Made by a program: the position numbers and the translations under genes | DNA from: Ligula intestinalis | Taxonomy: Eukaryota > Platyhelminthes > Cestoda > Diphyllobothriidea > Diphyllobothriidae | Assembly (NCBI GenBank): GCA_036362985.1 | Contig: JAYGXS010000002.1 | Location: 86,819,006 to 86,883,005 of the forward strand | DNA: 64,000 nucleotides | Direction: 5' to 3' | Notes under the pieces: generated by a model | The model's database searches: none | Told to the model about the DNA's origin: nothing | Seen by the model: only the letters and a program-made list of their open reading frames with translations | Shown here: one piece after another, positions 21,501 through 32,442 of the stretch | Position numbering within the stretch: position 1 is the stretch's first letter | How the letters are laid out: every line of letters starts with the position of its first letter

Positions 21501-22215
21501 GAGAGATAGAGTATTGTAGACAGTGCGTACGTTTAACTAACTATAACCCAATTCATGCGCACATCCCAGGTGCCGCGACTCCTATTCCCTGGGAGGGAAA
21601 TGCATGCCACTTGGCGCACTTGTTTGTGTGACATGCTTAGATGGTGTTTTTTGCGTCATCAGCCCTTGTCCCCCACGTCGTCATAGCGTGATTTTAACAT
21701 CGTCTGAATCAAAGAGAAACATGCAAGATCAATACCGCAAACGTCGTCCTAACTACTGACTAGTTTGCTCATGTCATTTCATCACCACCCTGATTCTAAT
21801 GCCCTCTATCGAGTACGATTAATATCTATTAGAAAATAGGATTCTGTCGAGTGCGCCACCCTCAGGGGTGACAAAACAAAGTCAAGACGACCAGTGATGC
21901 TGCTGCGTTGGGACGCAGTCTTTGAAGGAGAATTTATCAGTTGTCTTACGAAGATGGCACTGAATCGTCTAATCTACAAAGGGGCCAGACATCGTCCTCA
22001 TTTAATGCCAAATTTAACTCGCTCCTAGGTAGGCCCGACATCCCCTTTTCAATGCCTGCTGTCTAAACGTCATCCAGCATCGCAGCCAGCCGTTTCCGAC
22101 TCGCTGGTCTTCAGACCCTTAACTGACCTTACATTTTGAGTATCGGTTTCGATTATGTCTACCCTATGCTCTAAACAGGTTGGTGCAGGAACGGGAACTT
22201 GCGCGGCAGCTACCG
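21501..22215. other. No recognised feature
   Basis: No coding or repeat family recognised before the CT microsatellite. Confidence 0.35.
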
Positions 22216-22275
<60 letters not shown>

Positions 22276-22285
22276 NNNNNNNNNN

Positions 22286-22332
<47 letters not shown>
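22216..22332. repeat. (CT)n microsatellite with 10-N gap
   Basis: An almost pure CT dinucleotide array interrupted by ten N at 22276-22285. True array length is unknown, since assemblers place fixed gaps in such repeats. Confidence 0.95.
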
Positions 22333-22335
<3 letters not shown>

Positions 22336-22734
22336 CTCACCCATCAGTTTCCCGTGTCAAGACAGGGTCAAGTAGACCGGAGGCGGGGTCAGGCGCAGGT
22401 GGCTGGCGCGGCCGAAGTCGCCCCTATACGTGCTGCCATCACGCCGCCCCCATGTTCGGCATTAATTATGGTAGCGCAACTCGAATAACGCCTGTGCTCC
22501 CGTGTTCGTCCAGCACATTTATCACGCGGCCCACCTCGGGCCCAGACCAAATTGGGCTTAATAAGCGGTGGGCGCACTAGCCGGTGAGTCCTACTTCTTG
22601 ATTAGCAAACGCAGGATAGGCACTATATATTACATACATACTGTATTATGTGTAGAGCTTGGTTATGTACAAGAAAAGAATACTGTTTGTCTGTATTTTA
22701 CGTAATATAAAAACAAAAAATATTTGCGACACGT

Positions 22735-23030
22735 TTAAAAAAAGCGGTCTAGTGTCAGTTGTTTTGGAGGAAACTTGACTCGCAAGTGCTCTTTGATGTC
22801 CTTCTCCAGGCACCAGAAATCGTCGAATTTTGTGAAATCTGATGCCTGTAGACCGCGTTGCAGAGTGTAGAGTGCAGCTCTCATCTGTGCAGCAGTGGGA
22901 ACTGGCTCTTCGTCCTCCTCCTCCTCATCAACAACTTCCTCATTTGCTTTTCCTCCATTCTTCACTTCTTCACTTCTGTTCTGCTCAAAATCCTCCTCGC
23001 TTGTTTCATCAGTGACTTAAACATCTGCAA
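22735..23030 (-). pseudogene. pogo/Tigger-like transposase C-terminus
   Basis: The minus strand encodes KKWVDIADV, a stop, then VTDETSEEDFEQNRSEEV, an acidic stretch (DEEEEDEEPVP), AAQMRAALYTLQRGLQASDF, then KFDDFWCLEKDIKEHL and a terminal KQLTLDRFF. An acidic linker, an alternating-hydrophobic helix and a final K-Q-x-T-x-x-x-FF is the C-terminal pattern of pogo/Tigger DDE transposases and their domesticated relatives. The catalytic DDE domain is not found upstream. One stop interrupts the frame. An alternative is the last exon of a transposase-derived host gene, but no splice site is convincing. Confidence 0.5.
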
Positions 23031-23389
23031 TGTCCACCCACTTTTTGTGTGTGTGTGTCCTCAGCGCTGCGGTTCAGGTGCGTTAGTCTTTTGTGCGTGC
23101 GGCTTTCTCATGTTGGGGATTTGTCCTCCTGACCCCTCATGTCTGCTGCCGTCCGAACAGCGTGTCGCAAAATTAAGCTTGAAAAATGAAAACAAATCAC
23201 ATCCGGTATCCTGTTTTGCGTAAGACTGGCCAAAATTATGTAACCAGTTGCGCACGCAGAGAAATGAGAATCGCACTCTATCCTGTTGACAAACTGGGCT
23301 TTGTAGCCGGCGACTGGGCTTATTAGCCGGTGGATTTTACCATGTCAAATTCCGTCCGAAGCTGATTTGTGCTTAATACGCGGCTGGGC
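23031..23389. other. No recognised feature
   Basis: Short GT run at about 23047-23060; a TTAGCCGG-containing motif recurs between 23300 and 23400 but is unassigned. Confidence 0.35.
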
Positions 23390-23545
23390 CTATTAGCCGT
23401 GGGTTTTATGACCGGCGACTACCGTACCAAACTCACATCCCCCGGTGGCGCTTCGATAACACAGTTGGCTAGAGCGTTTGCTGTACAGAAGCCCTGCCCT
23501 TGTTTGTGTGGATCAGAATCCCACGGAGACTGCTGATTTTTTTAC
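23390..23545 (+). mobile_element. SINE family 2, diverged
   Basis: CACAGTTGGCTAGAGCGTTT (A box), AGAAGCCCTGCCCTTG and GGATCAGAATCCCACGGAG (decayed B box) follow the order of the 7066-7142 unit. Confidence 0.5.
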
Positions 23546-23831
23546 AAGTGATTTAAATGAATTATGCAAATCCGTCAAAAATACCCTACGAGCAATAGGT
23601 ACCTAATGCGCGTTGCCGTGCGACCGCCTTAGTGGGCACTAAACAATAAACTCCAACGCCGTTATTCAATCCTAAGATCAGTGTACGTCATATCCTGTGA
23701 CCTATACTCCTTTACGCGTAGCTTTGTGTGGCATAAAAGTAAAAGTGCAGGTGCATGTCGGACGGCATGAGGACAAAAACAACAATATCAGTGACATCCA
23801 AGATTGGTTGTGTTTACTTTTGCATGATGTA

Positions 23832-24397
23832 CGGCAACATTACTTTATGTATTGCACCTCAATAATCCCTAGCCCCAGCATATTTACCTGCGGAAACGGT
23901 GGTTATAGGGGTTTTATGGGTGGGGAATTTGGATACGCACTGGAATATACCTTAATAAGTGCTATATGCATTTATTGTATTGTATCGAGAAATTTTGTTG
24001 ATTTATATCGCCGTAGATTTTCCTTATCTGTATTATCGTTAAAACTATTGCGGAAAACCCCGATTATCAAATTGCAGGCTTCTTGAAATTCCTGATAAAA
24101 ATAGAAATGGTGGTCAGGAGTTCGTCTACTTCAACTTGCCTGAGGTCCAACTTACTGTTCCTGGGTAAGACTAGTATAGTCCGCGGCGCGAAGCGCCACG
24201 CATAACTTCGATTTCCGTGCGGAACAACTTACTCCCAGCGGCCGCGGAAAACAAATTCGACTACCTTTTACACTTCTAAAAATTTCCTTCGCTGTCTATC
24301 CTATATTCCCACCCCCAAAACCCCTATAATCAGCACTTACATAGGACACAATGCTGGGACGAAGGGTATATGAGGTGCACTACCATAAGTTATTTTG
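23832..24397 (+). repeat. R1 repeat, copy C
   Basis: Starts ACTTTATGTATTGCACCTCA; the end is the complement of ACTTATGGTAGTGCACCTCA. Interior includes ATATCGCCGTAGATTTTCC and a GCGCGAAGCGCCACGC hairpin. Confidence 0.65.
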
Positions 24398-25439
24398 CTT
24401 AAAGTAAAATAGAATGCGTAACTTATGAAATCGCAAGATCAAAATTTGAGGTAGTTTAGTACACATTTGAGTTTGGTACGTTTGTTGTTGTAATTTATAT
24501 GAAGTACAAAAAGTTATTTACTAAATGAAAGTTCATTTCAAGTATGTTTATTGAGGAAAAAGCAAGCCAAGACTAGGCAAAATGGACTTTTCTTGATATC
24601 CTAGAAATTGCCTACGCTACTGAATGCTACGTGTCAGAACTTATCAGTTGTGCGCACTCTACTTTAAACGAAAATCGCGGAGTTTTTTTATACTTTATCC
24701 CTTCAGAGAACGGAGAGTTTTCTTTTGTGTACTTGAAAGTCAAATAAATGCAAGTATGAAGAGTCGCATTGTTTTGGGGAAAACGGTATCGGATTTAGTT
24801 TGGAAAATTGTTTTGAAAATTTGTGGAGTTTCGTGCCATGAAACTGAGTCATAAACTTGTGTGACTGTTATTTGTTTTACCACATCGATAATTGGGTCCG
24901 TAAGCACGATGACTGCTCAAGCATTGAAACAAACTCTTCGGTATGTTTATTGTCAGTCCCGAAATATCGATGAACATTAAGGTCGAAGACAATCAACTGT
25001 TGTGGCATAACCGAGTAATTCCCATTCTATGGATAAGAAGTAATGCAAGATGTGTAAAGCAAGGACTTTATACCGTTCTCCCGACATAACTTCTAGAAAA
25101 AATAACTTATCCGAATTTTGGGTCCCAATCTAGGCATTAATGTCTCGGTTACTTAACTCTATGTCATGCACCGGCAATTTCTAAAATCATTCCTCTGATA
25201 TCTTATGTAGTTTTATGCTTTCTGCGTACAAAATGATTATATTGTAAAATAATTGTACACTGACCTGTGTACAAAGGACCCCCTTGGCTTGCTTTATAAG
25301 TTGCAGGCGCTTTTACGAAAATTTGGTTTAGCGAATGAAATTACATCAAGAAACAGCGCCACAGACAGCAAACTAGGTAACATTGGGTTAGATAGTTGGA
25401 CGGGATACATACTTAGAAATACTGGTAGAAAGGCATTAC
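24398..25439. other. No recognised feature
   Basis: AT-rich sequence; the short frames are unsupported. Confidence 0.35.
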
Positions 25440-25592
25440 CGACAAAGACTAGGATGACCATTTCTGGCTTATAAGCCGTCGTCAGCCAGCCCTACCTAAC
25501 CCCAGGAGATGCAGCACCCGAGCCTCGAACTCGCCACCTTTCTGATCCGCGTCAAACGCCCTAACCGATGAGCCACGAGCTCGCTGTCTTGC
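25440..25592 (-). mobile_element. tRNA-headed SINE, complete
   Basis: Minus strand: GAGCTCGTGGCTCATCGG (A box), GGCGAGTTCGAGGCTCGG (B box), CTGGGGTTAGGTAGGGCTGG, CTGACGACGGCTTATAAGCC, GAAATGGTCATCC and a TTTGTCGGTAATGCC tail. Confidence 0.65.
25449..25489 (-). ncRNA. Hammerhead-like motif in SINE
   Basis: Stem I CTGG pairs with CTAG through one G.U wobble. The core is CTGACGA (one change), stem II is the palindrome GGCTTATAAGCC, then GAAA, stem III AT/AT and C. Confidence 0.45.
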
Positions 25593-25617
25593 GGGTACTT
25601 TATTTGACCCTCACTTG

Positions 25618-25700
25618 TGAAAACCTCAATGGCCTCGGTGGGATTAGAACCTTCTCACGCCAGAAAGGGGAAGATTTTAGTACAGAGCACTGGCTGTCCT
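25618..25700 (-). mobile_element. SINE family 2 fragment
   Basis: Minus strand has GGTTCTAATCCCACCGAGGCC, a B-box region and acceptor stem like 7125-7142, preceded by a degenerate anticodon region. Confidence 0.45.
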
Positions 25701-25719
25701 AAGACCTTGCCCTTGCTGG

Positions 25720-25960
25720 TGTTAGGACGGCCTAACAAACGGCCTTAGCAAGCAGTGGCTTGCAAGCCATAGCCGCACTTCAAGCAGGCTATCGATCGGC
25801 CTAGACGGGCGAACGTGCACAATCCATCAATCGATCGATAATTCAGAATTCAAATTACAGTCATCCACCGAGCCAACAGCCAATGGGACCGGCCACTATT
25901 TCAGAAGAGAGTCTGATTGGTTCAAGGGACATCGTTTACACGCGTTTTCTCTTCATTTGT
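25720..25960 (+). mobile_element. LTR fragment, CsRn1-like family
   Basis: Starts TGTTAGGACGGCC and runs through CTATCGATCGGCCTAGACG, AATTCAGAATTCAAATTACAG and the GAGCCAACAGCCAATGGG block, which line up with the complement of 20690-20910. The 3' part is lost. Confidence 0.5.
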
Positions 25961-26029
25961 TGTACCTCTAACACTCAAAGACTTCTGCCGTTGCACGCAG
26001 TTTTTGTCGTGTTCTTCCTTTGGGGACTC

Positions 26030-26115
26030 ACACAAGGCGTTATTGGGCGGCGATATCTCGGCCTGGGCTTCCGTTACGACAGCTGGCGTCGGGTTTCCAA
26101 TTCCACCGAGGCCGC
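26030..26115 (+). mobile_element. SINE family 2 fragment
   Basis: GATATCTCGGCCTGGGCTTC, GACAGCTGGCGTCGGGTTTC and AATTCCACCGAGGCCG resemble the tRNA-like unit at 7066-7142, but with large changes. Confidence 0.35.
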
Positions 26116-26792
26116 CAATTTTTTTTCAAAAGTGTGGGTCAAATTAAGTTGTTTTTTTTCTCATCTTAATCGAAGTAGCTCGGCGCACGCAAATGTGTTT
26201 GTGTGCCGTAGGTCGACTACTTGATCACCAACGACCAGCGACACACCAGCTGTGTGAGACACACCCACAAACTGACATGCAGACGCGTATGGAAAGTATC
26301 GAGACTGCTGCCGCCCACGAGCGTGCGAGCGAGCGCGCGCACGCATCTTGTGCAAACACACACCTTCCGTTTACGACTTAATTTATCAGATTTGTAGTCT
26401 GCAGTACGCCGCAGCGCCATGGGTGTGTGTGTGTGTGGTGGGGGAGGGGGGAGGGGCAAGTGTTAGCTCACCAGAGGGGTTGTCAAGTGGCACGTTAATT
26501 CCGGCGGCGTTAGCGCGAGCCGTCTTCCTACTAGACCCCACCCTGTGTGCTGTCTGCTTGCCCCGACCGCATCGAGAGCATACAGAGCGCGCGTGCGTGC
26601 GTGCGCGGGCGCACGCCCGTGTTTATGCATTTTCTACGTGACAGGCCTGCATGGGCTCTGTTGCGCGTTCGAATGCACTTCTTTTTCTGTCTCTCTCGAA
26701 ATTGTTTATGAGGTAGTCAAGGCAAGCGACTGATACGTCTGTACCCGCCAATCTGGCATTAGCAAGTTAAAAAAAACGACAGACAATGGGAG
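26116..26792. other. No recognised feature; GT/GC-rich simple sequence
   Basis: Contains alternating GC/GT tracts (26325-26360, 26425-26440, 26595-26620). No gene recognised. Confidence 0.4.
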
Positions 26793-28018
26793 AAATAGTA
26801 GTAGTAGTAATAGTAGAAGTAGTAGTATTATAATAATAATAATAATATGTTTATTATGCCAGTTTACAGGCAATTGTAAAGAGTTGGTAATGCACCTCTT
26901 GGGCGCCTTCCAACACCTCGAAGACCGGAAAAAACCTAAAACGAACTCCCTATGTTGCAGCCAGTATTGGTTTTGTTTCAGGTTTTTTGTTTTGTCAATA
27001 CTGGGCGAGATAGGGAGTTTGTTTCAAGTAAAAAAAACCTGCCTTCAAAGGTATGTTACAAACGGAATAAATGTACAGTTGTAAGCTGAGTTGACTCATC
27101 AGCAGGAGAACTGTTTCATATCGTTTAAAAACATTAGTTCCAGACGGAGAGGGTTGGCACAAGAACACAGTGTTGTCAGTCTTCCTTCAATGATTGTCGG
27201 CAAAAGTTGCGCGCTATCGGCTGAAAGGTTAGCAGACTGCGGGCTGCTGCTTCAGCAGCATTATCTTCAGCATGAAGCCTGGCGGGGTTCAAAGTCCACG
27301 AACGCCATCAGAGTGAAAGAGAGATTCCACCGAGTCATCACCCAAAATTCGTGAAAGTTGTCCTGAATGTAGAAAACTAGTTATAGCTCTCTTAAACATA
27401 GGGTAGTTTTGCTGGGTTTTAATACTTTTGGGCAGCTTATTCCAGATTGATATGGCATTTACTGAAAAGAATTGCCGGTACTTAACTGTGCGTGCCATAG
27501 GAAGAAATAAAAATACGTCTCGATGACTGGCGCGTCGAGAGTGCTCAAGCTGCCTCATTGTACTAAGAGGATTAAAGGTTTGACCATTCAAAAGTTTAAA
27601 CAGTAAAAATAGACCCTTCTGCAATCGACGAAGCCATAGGGGATCCAGCTTTATAAGTTCGCACCTTTGTTGGTAGGTTAAGTTAAGGTGTTCTGTAGTG
27701 AAAACTCTTCTAGTGAAGAAGTGCTGCACCGATTCTATTTTCTTCCGTTCACTAGTGCGCAGAAGACTGAACAGAGGCGAGCAGTATTCAAGACTAGGTC
27801 TCACGTACATATTATAAAGGCTAGTTCTAACCTTGATAGTCTTAAAATTTCTAAGGATAAATCCGGTGGTTCGGCGTGCTTTCGAGACTATCAGGGCACA
27901 GTGCTCTGACAAATTGAGACTATTAGAGTAGGATATGCCCAAATCCTTGATAACTCCTGGGACATTTAGTTCGTGGCCGTCAATGCTTAATTCCGGTTGA
28001 TGATCGTCGCCAACAACC
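26793..28018 (-). pseudogene. CR1-like LINE, RT C-terminus and 3' end
   Basis: One open frame (27289 to about 28018, minus) gives the post-catalytic part of a non-LTR RT. It reads ELSIDGHELNVPGVIKDLGI, EHCALIVSKARRTTGFILRN, LYNMYVRPSLEYCSPLFSLL, SVQHFFTRRVF, WLRRLQKGLFLLFKLLNG and FFSVNAISIWNKLPKSIK. The YVRPxLEYCSPLFS, VQxxFTRR, RRLxxxLxLLFKLLNG, WNxLP series is the CR1/L2-type C-terminus. The frame is unbroken over about 240 residues, so this is one of the youngest LINE relics here. The catalytic box is missing: at 28019 the element gives way to TAG repeats. The 3' end has AATAAACATATTATTATTAT on the minus strand, the terminal short repeat expected for this clade. Confidence 0.8.
26935..27045. 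repeat. Hairpin in LINE 3' flank
   Basis: AACGAACTCCCTAT...CCAGTATTG pairs with CAATACTGGGCGAGATAGGG and AGTTTGTT across a short loop, a long imperfect hairpin in the non-coding 3' region of the CR1-like element. Confidence 0.55.
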
Positions 28019-28019
28019 A

Positions 28020-28215
28020 TTAGTAGTAGTAGTAGTAGTAGTAGTTTTAGGAGCAGTAGTAGAAGGAGTAGTAGATGTAGTAGTAGTAGCAGGAGTAGTA
28101 GTAGTATTAGTAGTAGGAGGAGTAGTAATAGTAGTAGTAGTCTACGACGCCTGCTTTGCTGTAGTGGTAGTGCTAGTAGAAGTAGTGGTAGTAGTAGCAA
28201 TAGTAGTAGAAGTGA
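28020..28215. repeat. (TAG)n microsatellite, imperfect
   Basis: TAG/CAG/AGG triplets run for about 195 bp directly at the 5' break of the CR1-like LINE. Read on the minus strand they give a leucine run in frame with the LINE, so the apparent 341-residue protein is a fusion of microsatellite and RT tail. A smaller TAG/TAA array lies at the other end (26793-26852). Confidence 0.9.
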
Positions 28216-28384
28216 GGCTGGTATTGTATGCCTCTGTTTAGTGGTTGTAAACTGAGAATTCATGTTGGCAAACATATTTTTTTGGCAATTCATCAGCGGA
28301 CCAGTACAGTGCAAGGCCAGAAATGGTCAGTCATAGTTTAGTTCTTAAATGGTTCGCGGGGTAGGGGAAGGGGTGGAGGTTTAA

Positions 28385-29215
28385 TTAGTCATCGTGGTGT
28401 TCCCTCGTCTCACGCATGCGGGTTCTAGTGTGTTGGTGGTGTTGGGTCCGGCAAGCAGGGAAGAGGGGGGAGGAAGGGGTGTTCTCCGTGTCGGTGTGCG
28501 TAGTTGGTTGGTGTGTATGTCCTGGCGACACGATATTTACTGGGGTAGTAGGCCAGGGTAAGCAAACTGCGGCCACTAGTGTCTTTTGACAACAGAGAGG
28601 GGGCTTTGTTAACCGGATTGCCACTGCTTCGGCTGTGGCAAGCATCCGTGTGCAAAGGCCTTTATAATAGTGTGTCGGAGTCCGGTATATGACTTTAAAG
28701 GCCTCTCTCGCGTCAACTTGGTGGTTTTTATTGATTAAGTGTGCGAAAATTGAACTTGAGATCGATCGATTTTCTGCTCTGCCAAGCCAGGCTAATATAT
28801 GCTCACGTATCCTCTTTTCCAGACATCGCGTTTTTCTGCCAATATAGCCTGCCCCACAGGAGCAGGTGAAAGAATAACTGCACATGGATGTGGCTTGCAA
28901 CGGTAGTCGATCTGTACCCCCATCCGTAAAAGGGGGAGTTGGTGAAGAATACGCGTAGGTTTGCAGCTGGGAAGGCACTAGTGACTACTGCCCTTAGACG
29001 TCGCCTTACTAGTTCGCTTGTTGCGTCTCCTAAAAAAGGCAGTCTTATAAATAAATCTTTCTTTTCTGCCGTTGCAACGGCAGCCTTTGTGACACGAACC
29101 TTGATGTTTCGGAGGATGGACCTTTCGGGGTATCCATTTTCGCGGAGTATGTTTTTTAGCTGTTGCGGTTCTGCTTCCACTGTTTTAGGAGAGCAGATGC
29201 GTCGTATTCTGGTTG
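28385..29215 (-). pseudogene. Penelope-like element (family B): linker plus GIY-YIG
   Basis: Two overlapping minus frames form the 3' half of a PLE protein. The first (from 29215) has TRIRRICSPKTVEAEPQQLK, ILRENGYPERSI, LFIRLPFLGDATSELVRRRL and VVTSAFPAANLRVFFTNSP, the region between RT and endonuclease. After a frameshift near 28915-28930 (a C-run) the second frame has TSMCSYSFTCSCGAGYIGRK, TRCLEKRIREHI, SSSIFAHLINKNHQVD and FKVIYRTPTHYYKGLCTRML. The CSC...GYIG...T..L..RI.EH series is a GIY-YIG nuclease with the Cys pair usual in PLEs, and the YIG glycine and downstream Arg/His are kept. The RT is missing; the upstream boundary abuts the inverted arm region near 29220. Confidence 0.75.
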
Positions 29216-29421
29216 CTGTCGTTAGTAGTCAAACAATAGGGTAGGTACAGGAGGAAGAACTGAGAGACCCTATGTGAACAGACGTGGCGGATAATTTTAA
29301 CCAATGAACGTGCAATATATTGGTGGGCGTTTTAATGTTTTTATTTGTCATGAAGGCGTTCCAAAAACTGTAAGAAAACACAACCGATGGTTCTTCTAGG
29401 TTAGTTCGCATGCAAATTGAC

Positions 29422-30003
29422 GGTGTGCGCGGCGCTTTGCGCCGCGGATTATACTATACTAACTCCAGAACGGTAAGTTGGACAACAGGTAATTTGAAGT
29501 ATACGACCACCTAATCACTATTTCCTCTTTCTAAACAATTTAAAAAGCCATCTTAAATAATATAGTACTGAATACTATACTTAAAAACGTTCAAAACGCC
29601 AGCTAGTCTGTTGGTCGTCCTTCCTGCATTTTTATTGGCTACACGTTTATCCGCCCAATGTTCCAAATACTCACTCACGGAAGAACCACTGTCCCAAAAT
29701 AGCACATAATCGTGTGTCCTAGTTCGCATATTGGGCCACACCTGTACTCCGACCTAAACGCTAAAATCAGTCTTTCCCTAAGTTAGCGTAAAGTCTCCGA
29801 GCGGGGGGAGTACAGTTTCCTATCTCCTTGTCCTGCCGACATCGTAGTCAAGAAGGGGGGGGGGTGTATTTAACGCCATTTGGATAGATAAAGGTAACTA
29901 CAAGCTTTTAACTGTAAGCCTTTACCTGAAACACAAACGTAAGCGCATCCTTGTTTCGAGCCTAAAAACTCCAGTTTGAGGGAAATATTGGCATTCCAGG
30001 AAC
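29422..30003 (+). repeat. Left arm of 580-bp inverted repeat
   Basis: This arm is the reverse complement of 32868-33445 with few differences. It starts at a GTGTGCGCGGCGCTTTGCGCC hairpin block related to the R1 interior, includes AGTACTGAATACTATACTTA and TTAGCGTAAAGTCTCCGAGC, and ends at GGCATTCCAGGAAC, running into the PLE reading frame. Confidence 0.85.
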
Positions 30004-30383
30004 ATGTACACATGCAAATAGAAGACCGACTGGAGGTAAGTGAGCAGTCTGACATCGTTTATCGACTACTATGTTGCGACTGCTCGTACCGTTATACAAG
30101 GCAGACCGAAAAACGACTTACGTCGGGAATAATGGAGCATAAACGAGCAGTGCGCAGAGGCGACCTTCTGCTCCAGATCGCTCTTAACACCCTGGAGGAA
30201 GGTCACGAATTCAAATTCACAGGCATACGGATAATGGCGAGAGCCGTTAATATGATGGGGCAAGAACTGCTAGAGGCCTGGGTCGCCGAATTCAATTCCT
30301 CCGACAGACATGTTGAAATAGACGCCTTCTATCACGTCCTTTGTTTGCCCGGCCCAGTTTCCAGCCAAGGACGCATGCCTTGA
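29976..30383 (+). pseudogene. Penelope-like element (family A) GIY-YIG domain
   Basis: A 135-residue open frame carries the GIY-YIG nuclease of a PLE: DIVYRLLCCDCSYRYTRQTE, then KRLTSGIMEHKRAVRRGDLL, TLEEGHEFKFTGIRIMARAV and QELLEAWVAEFNSSDRHVEI. The C..C pair, EH, AVRRGD, GH.F and ELLEAW positions all match PLE endonucleases. The YIG-type motif is changed to YRYTRQT, replacing the key glycine, so nuclease activity is unlikely although the frame is open. Its first residues overlap the inner end of the left inverted arm. The RT part is absent. A decayed hammerhead-like motif follows at 30495-30529. Confidence 0.75.
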
Positions 30384-30494
30384 CGATGACGTGAGACGGC
30401 TTGGACTCAATCTACCAGGAATGCTACCTCCCACTCCATTTTTCTCGTAGCCTTAATACAAAACACGTCAATTCTTGCTGCACTTCCTCTGTCT

Positions 30495-30529
30495 CTGGAG
30501 ATGGCCTCGTGTTTGAAGCCCAAAAGCTC
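30495..30529 (+). ncRNA. Decayed hammerhead-like motif 3' of PLE
   Basis: CTGGAGA, extra T, stem II GGC...GCC, CAAAAGCTC, then AGG pairing weakly with the upstream CT. It has the same spacing as 2694-2733, but both core boxes are altered. The call relies mainly on its position after a PLE end. Confidence 0.3.
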
Positions 30530-30862
30530 AGGCAAATGCAAGCGCTGTCTCAGTGATTGTGCCATCAGGAAGTAGGAACAGCAATGCTCTACCTACAATA
30601 AAGGATGCATTTCTTTGATAAATTTTAGGAAGGCAAAATACGTCCATATCTTGACCCCAACACAACGCTACTCTGTAGCATTCATTCTAACTCTCTACCC
30701 TAAGCCTGAATCACACAGTTTACAGGAACCATAATTTATACCCCTAACACAATATTCAGCCCAAACCTAGTTTTTCTGGGATTTTGAGCATACTCACATG
30801 TATAGCGGACAGTTCCTGTCCTCTCTATGTGGCTAAAAAAGTTATCCGTACCCTTTATCTAA

Positions 30863-31878
30863 GCCAATACGCAAGAATAAAGGAAGTCTGCTAGAAAACA
30901 CTCGAACGAGAATGAACTGCTTGAAAACCATACTTCTGAGGAAACATTTTCTACCTGCATTAATCTCCTCAAAAGTGGCACTGATATCGGTAGAGAATAG
31001 GTTAAAATCGTATAAAAGCGAAATCTAGTCACAGAGATAGTTTTGTTGTCGTCATATTTTTTAAATCAATATTTAACACAAAAGAAAAGGAATCATAGAG
31101 CGTAATAAGTTCTTCTGAAAAAGGGTGTTCCACATACTATCACTCCCTTGTAATTTCTTCCAAAAACGCTTTTGTTGCAATAGTTGCTCATTGTTCCGCC
31201 ATGCATACAGCATGACGAGGCAAGGTTTAATGCACTCCTGTAGAAGGCTTCTCTTGACAACTAGCTAGCGCGATAAAGAACACAAAGAGCCGTACTACCA
31301 ATTCTCGCGACTGAGAGTGACGTCAGGACGTAGCCCTCGCCTGTCAACAGTTGAAACCCAAATGGAGTTTGCCAATACGCAAGAATAAAGGAAGTCTGCT
31401 AGAAAACACTCGAACGAGAATGAACTGCTTGAAAACCATACTTCTGAGGAAACATTTTCTACCTGCATTAATCTCCTCAAAAGTGGCACTGATATCGGTA
31501 GAGAATAGGTTAAAATCGTATAAAAGCGAAATCTAGTCACAGAGATAGTTTTGTTGTCGTCATATTTTTTAAATCAATATTTAACACAAAAGAAAAGGAA
31601 TCATAGAGCGTAATAAGTTCTTCTGAAAAAGGGTGTTCCACATACTATCACTCCCTTGTAATTTCTTCCAAAAACGCTTTTGTTGCAATGGTTGCTCATT
31701 GTTCCGCCATGCATACAGCCTGACGAGGCAAGGTTTAATGCACTCATGTAGAAGGCTTCTCTTGACAACTAGCTAGCGCGATAAAGAACACAAAGAGCCG
31801 TACTACCAATTCTCGCTACTGAGAGTGACGTCAGGACGCACCCCTCGCATGTCAACAGTTGAAACCCAAATGGAGTTT
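30863..31878 (+). repeat. Head-to-tail duplication, two 508-bp units
   Basis: Units 30863-31370 and 31371-31878 start with GCCAATACGCAAGAATAAAG and end with CCAAATGGAGTTT. I count fewer than a dozen substitutions and no length change. No coding potential, no LTR-like ends, and no sign of the unit elsewhere in the window. Confidence 0.9.
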
Positions 31879-32381
31879 GAAACAGAAAATTCCTTCTAGA
31901 AGAATGACGTCATCCGTCAAAGCAAACCCTTTTTCAATTTCACCAGTGCTGCAAGTCGACGGTAATGCCTGCACACGGCGGCTACAACCGGCACAGCTTT
32001 CTGACACCATTAGTGAGGCAATACAGAATGGAAAGAGTACTTTTTGTAGGCAAGGCGAGTGTTCTAGGGCACGAATACACACACTGCTGTTTGGCAAGGG
32101 TATGGTGTGTAACCCCTCTCCCCTGGCTGGTTGTTCAAAAATACACCTTGTTTTACCTAGGTGTGTGCGGTCCACTAGGGTTTGTATGACAAGAGATCGC
32201 GAGCGCTACTGATGCTAAAGTTGTACGTATCAGACTCAGGGTGTCGTAATCAGAATAAACAAAACCGCTTGACGGAGGAAGTTTAAGCTATACAAACGGG
32301 AGGGGTGGAATCTGCGTATTCCAGAATTGGGCTATATGCATCCTAAAATTGGCGTATTGGAAATCAAAAGGACAAAAGAGC
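31879..32381. other. No recognised feature
   Basis: Overlapping frames on both strands at 31852-32212 have no known motif. Confidence 0.35.
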
Positions 32382-32393
32382 AGTAGTAGTAGC

Positions 32394-32428
<35 letters not shown>

Positions 32429-32442
32429 TAGTAGTAGTAGTA
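32382..32442. repeat. (TAG)n microsatellite
   Basis: Nearly pure AGT/TAG triplet array. Confidence 0.95.

Noticed and set aside
22155..22580. Ser/Leu repeat proteins over 22155-22580
   Set aside because: They are translations of the CT dinucleotide array and run across the N gap.
27289..28314. A 341-residue leucine-rich protein
   Set aside because: The leucine run is the TAG microsatellite read on the minus strand; only the C-terminal 240 residues are LINE RT.
30384..30410. Hammerhead core at CTTGACGATGACGTGAGACG right after the PLE stop
   Set aside because: No GAAA box or closing stem follows at a suitable distance; the candidate at 30495 fits better.
30863..31878. Pair of LTRs flanking a retrotransposon
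   Set aside because: The two 508-bp units are directly adjacent with nothing between them and lack TG...CA ends.
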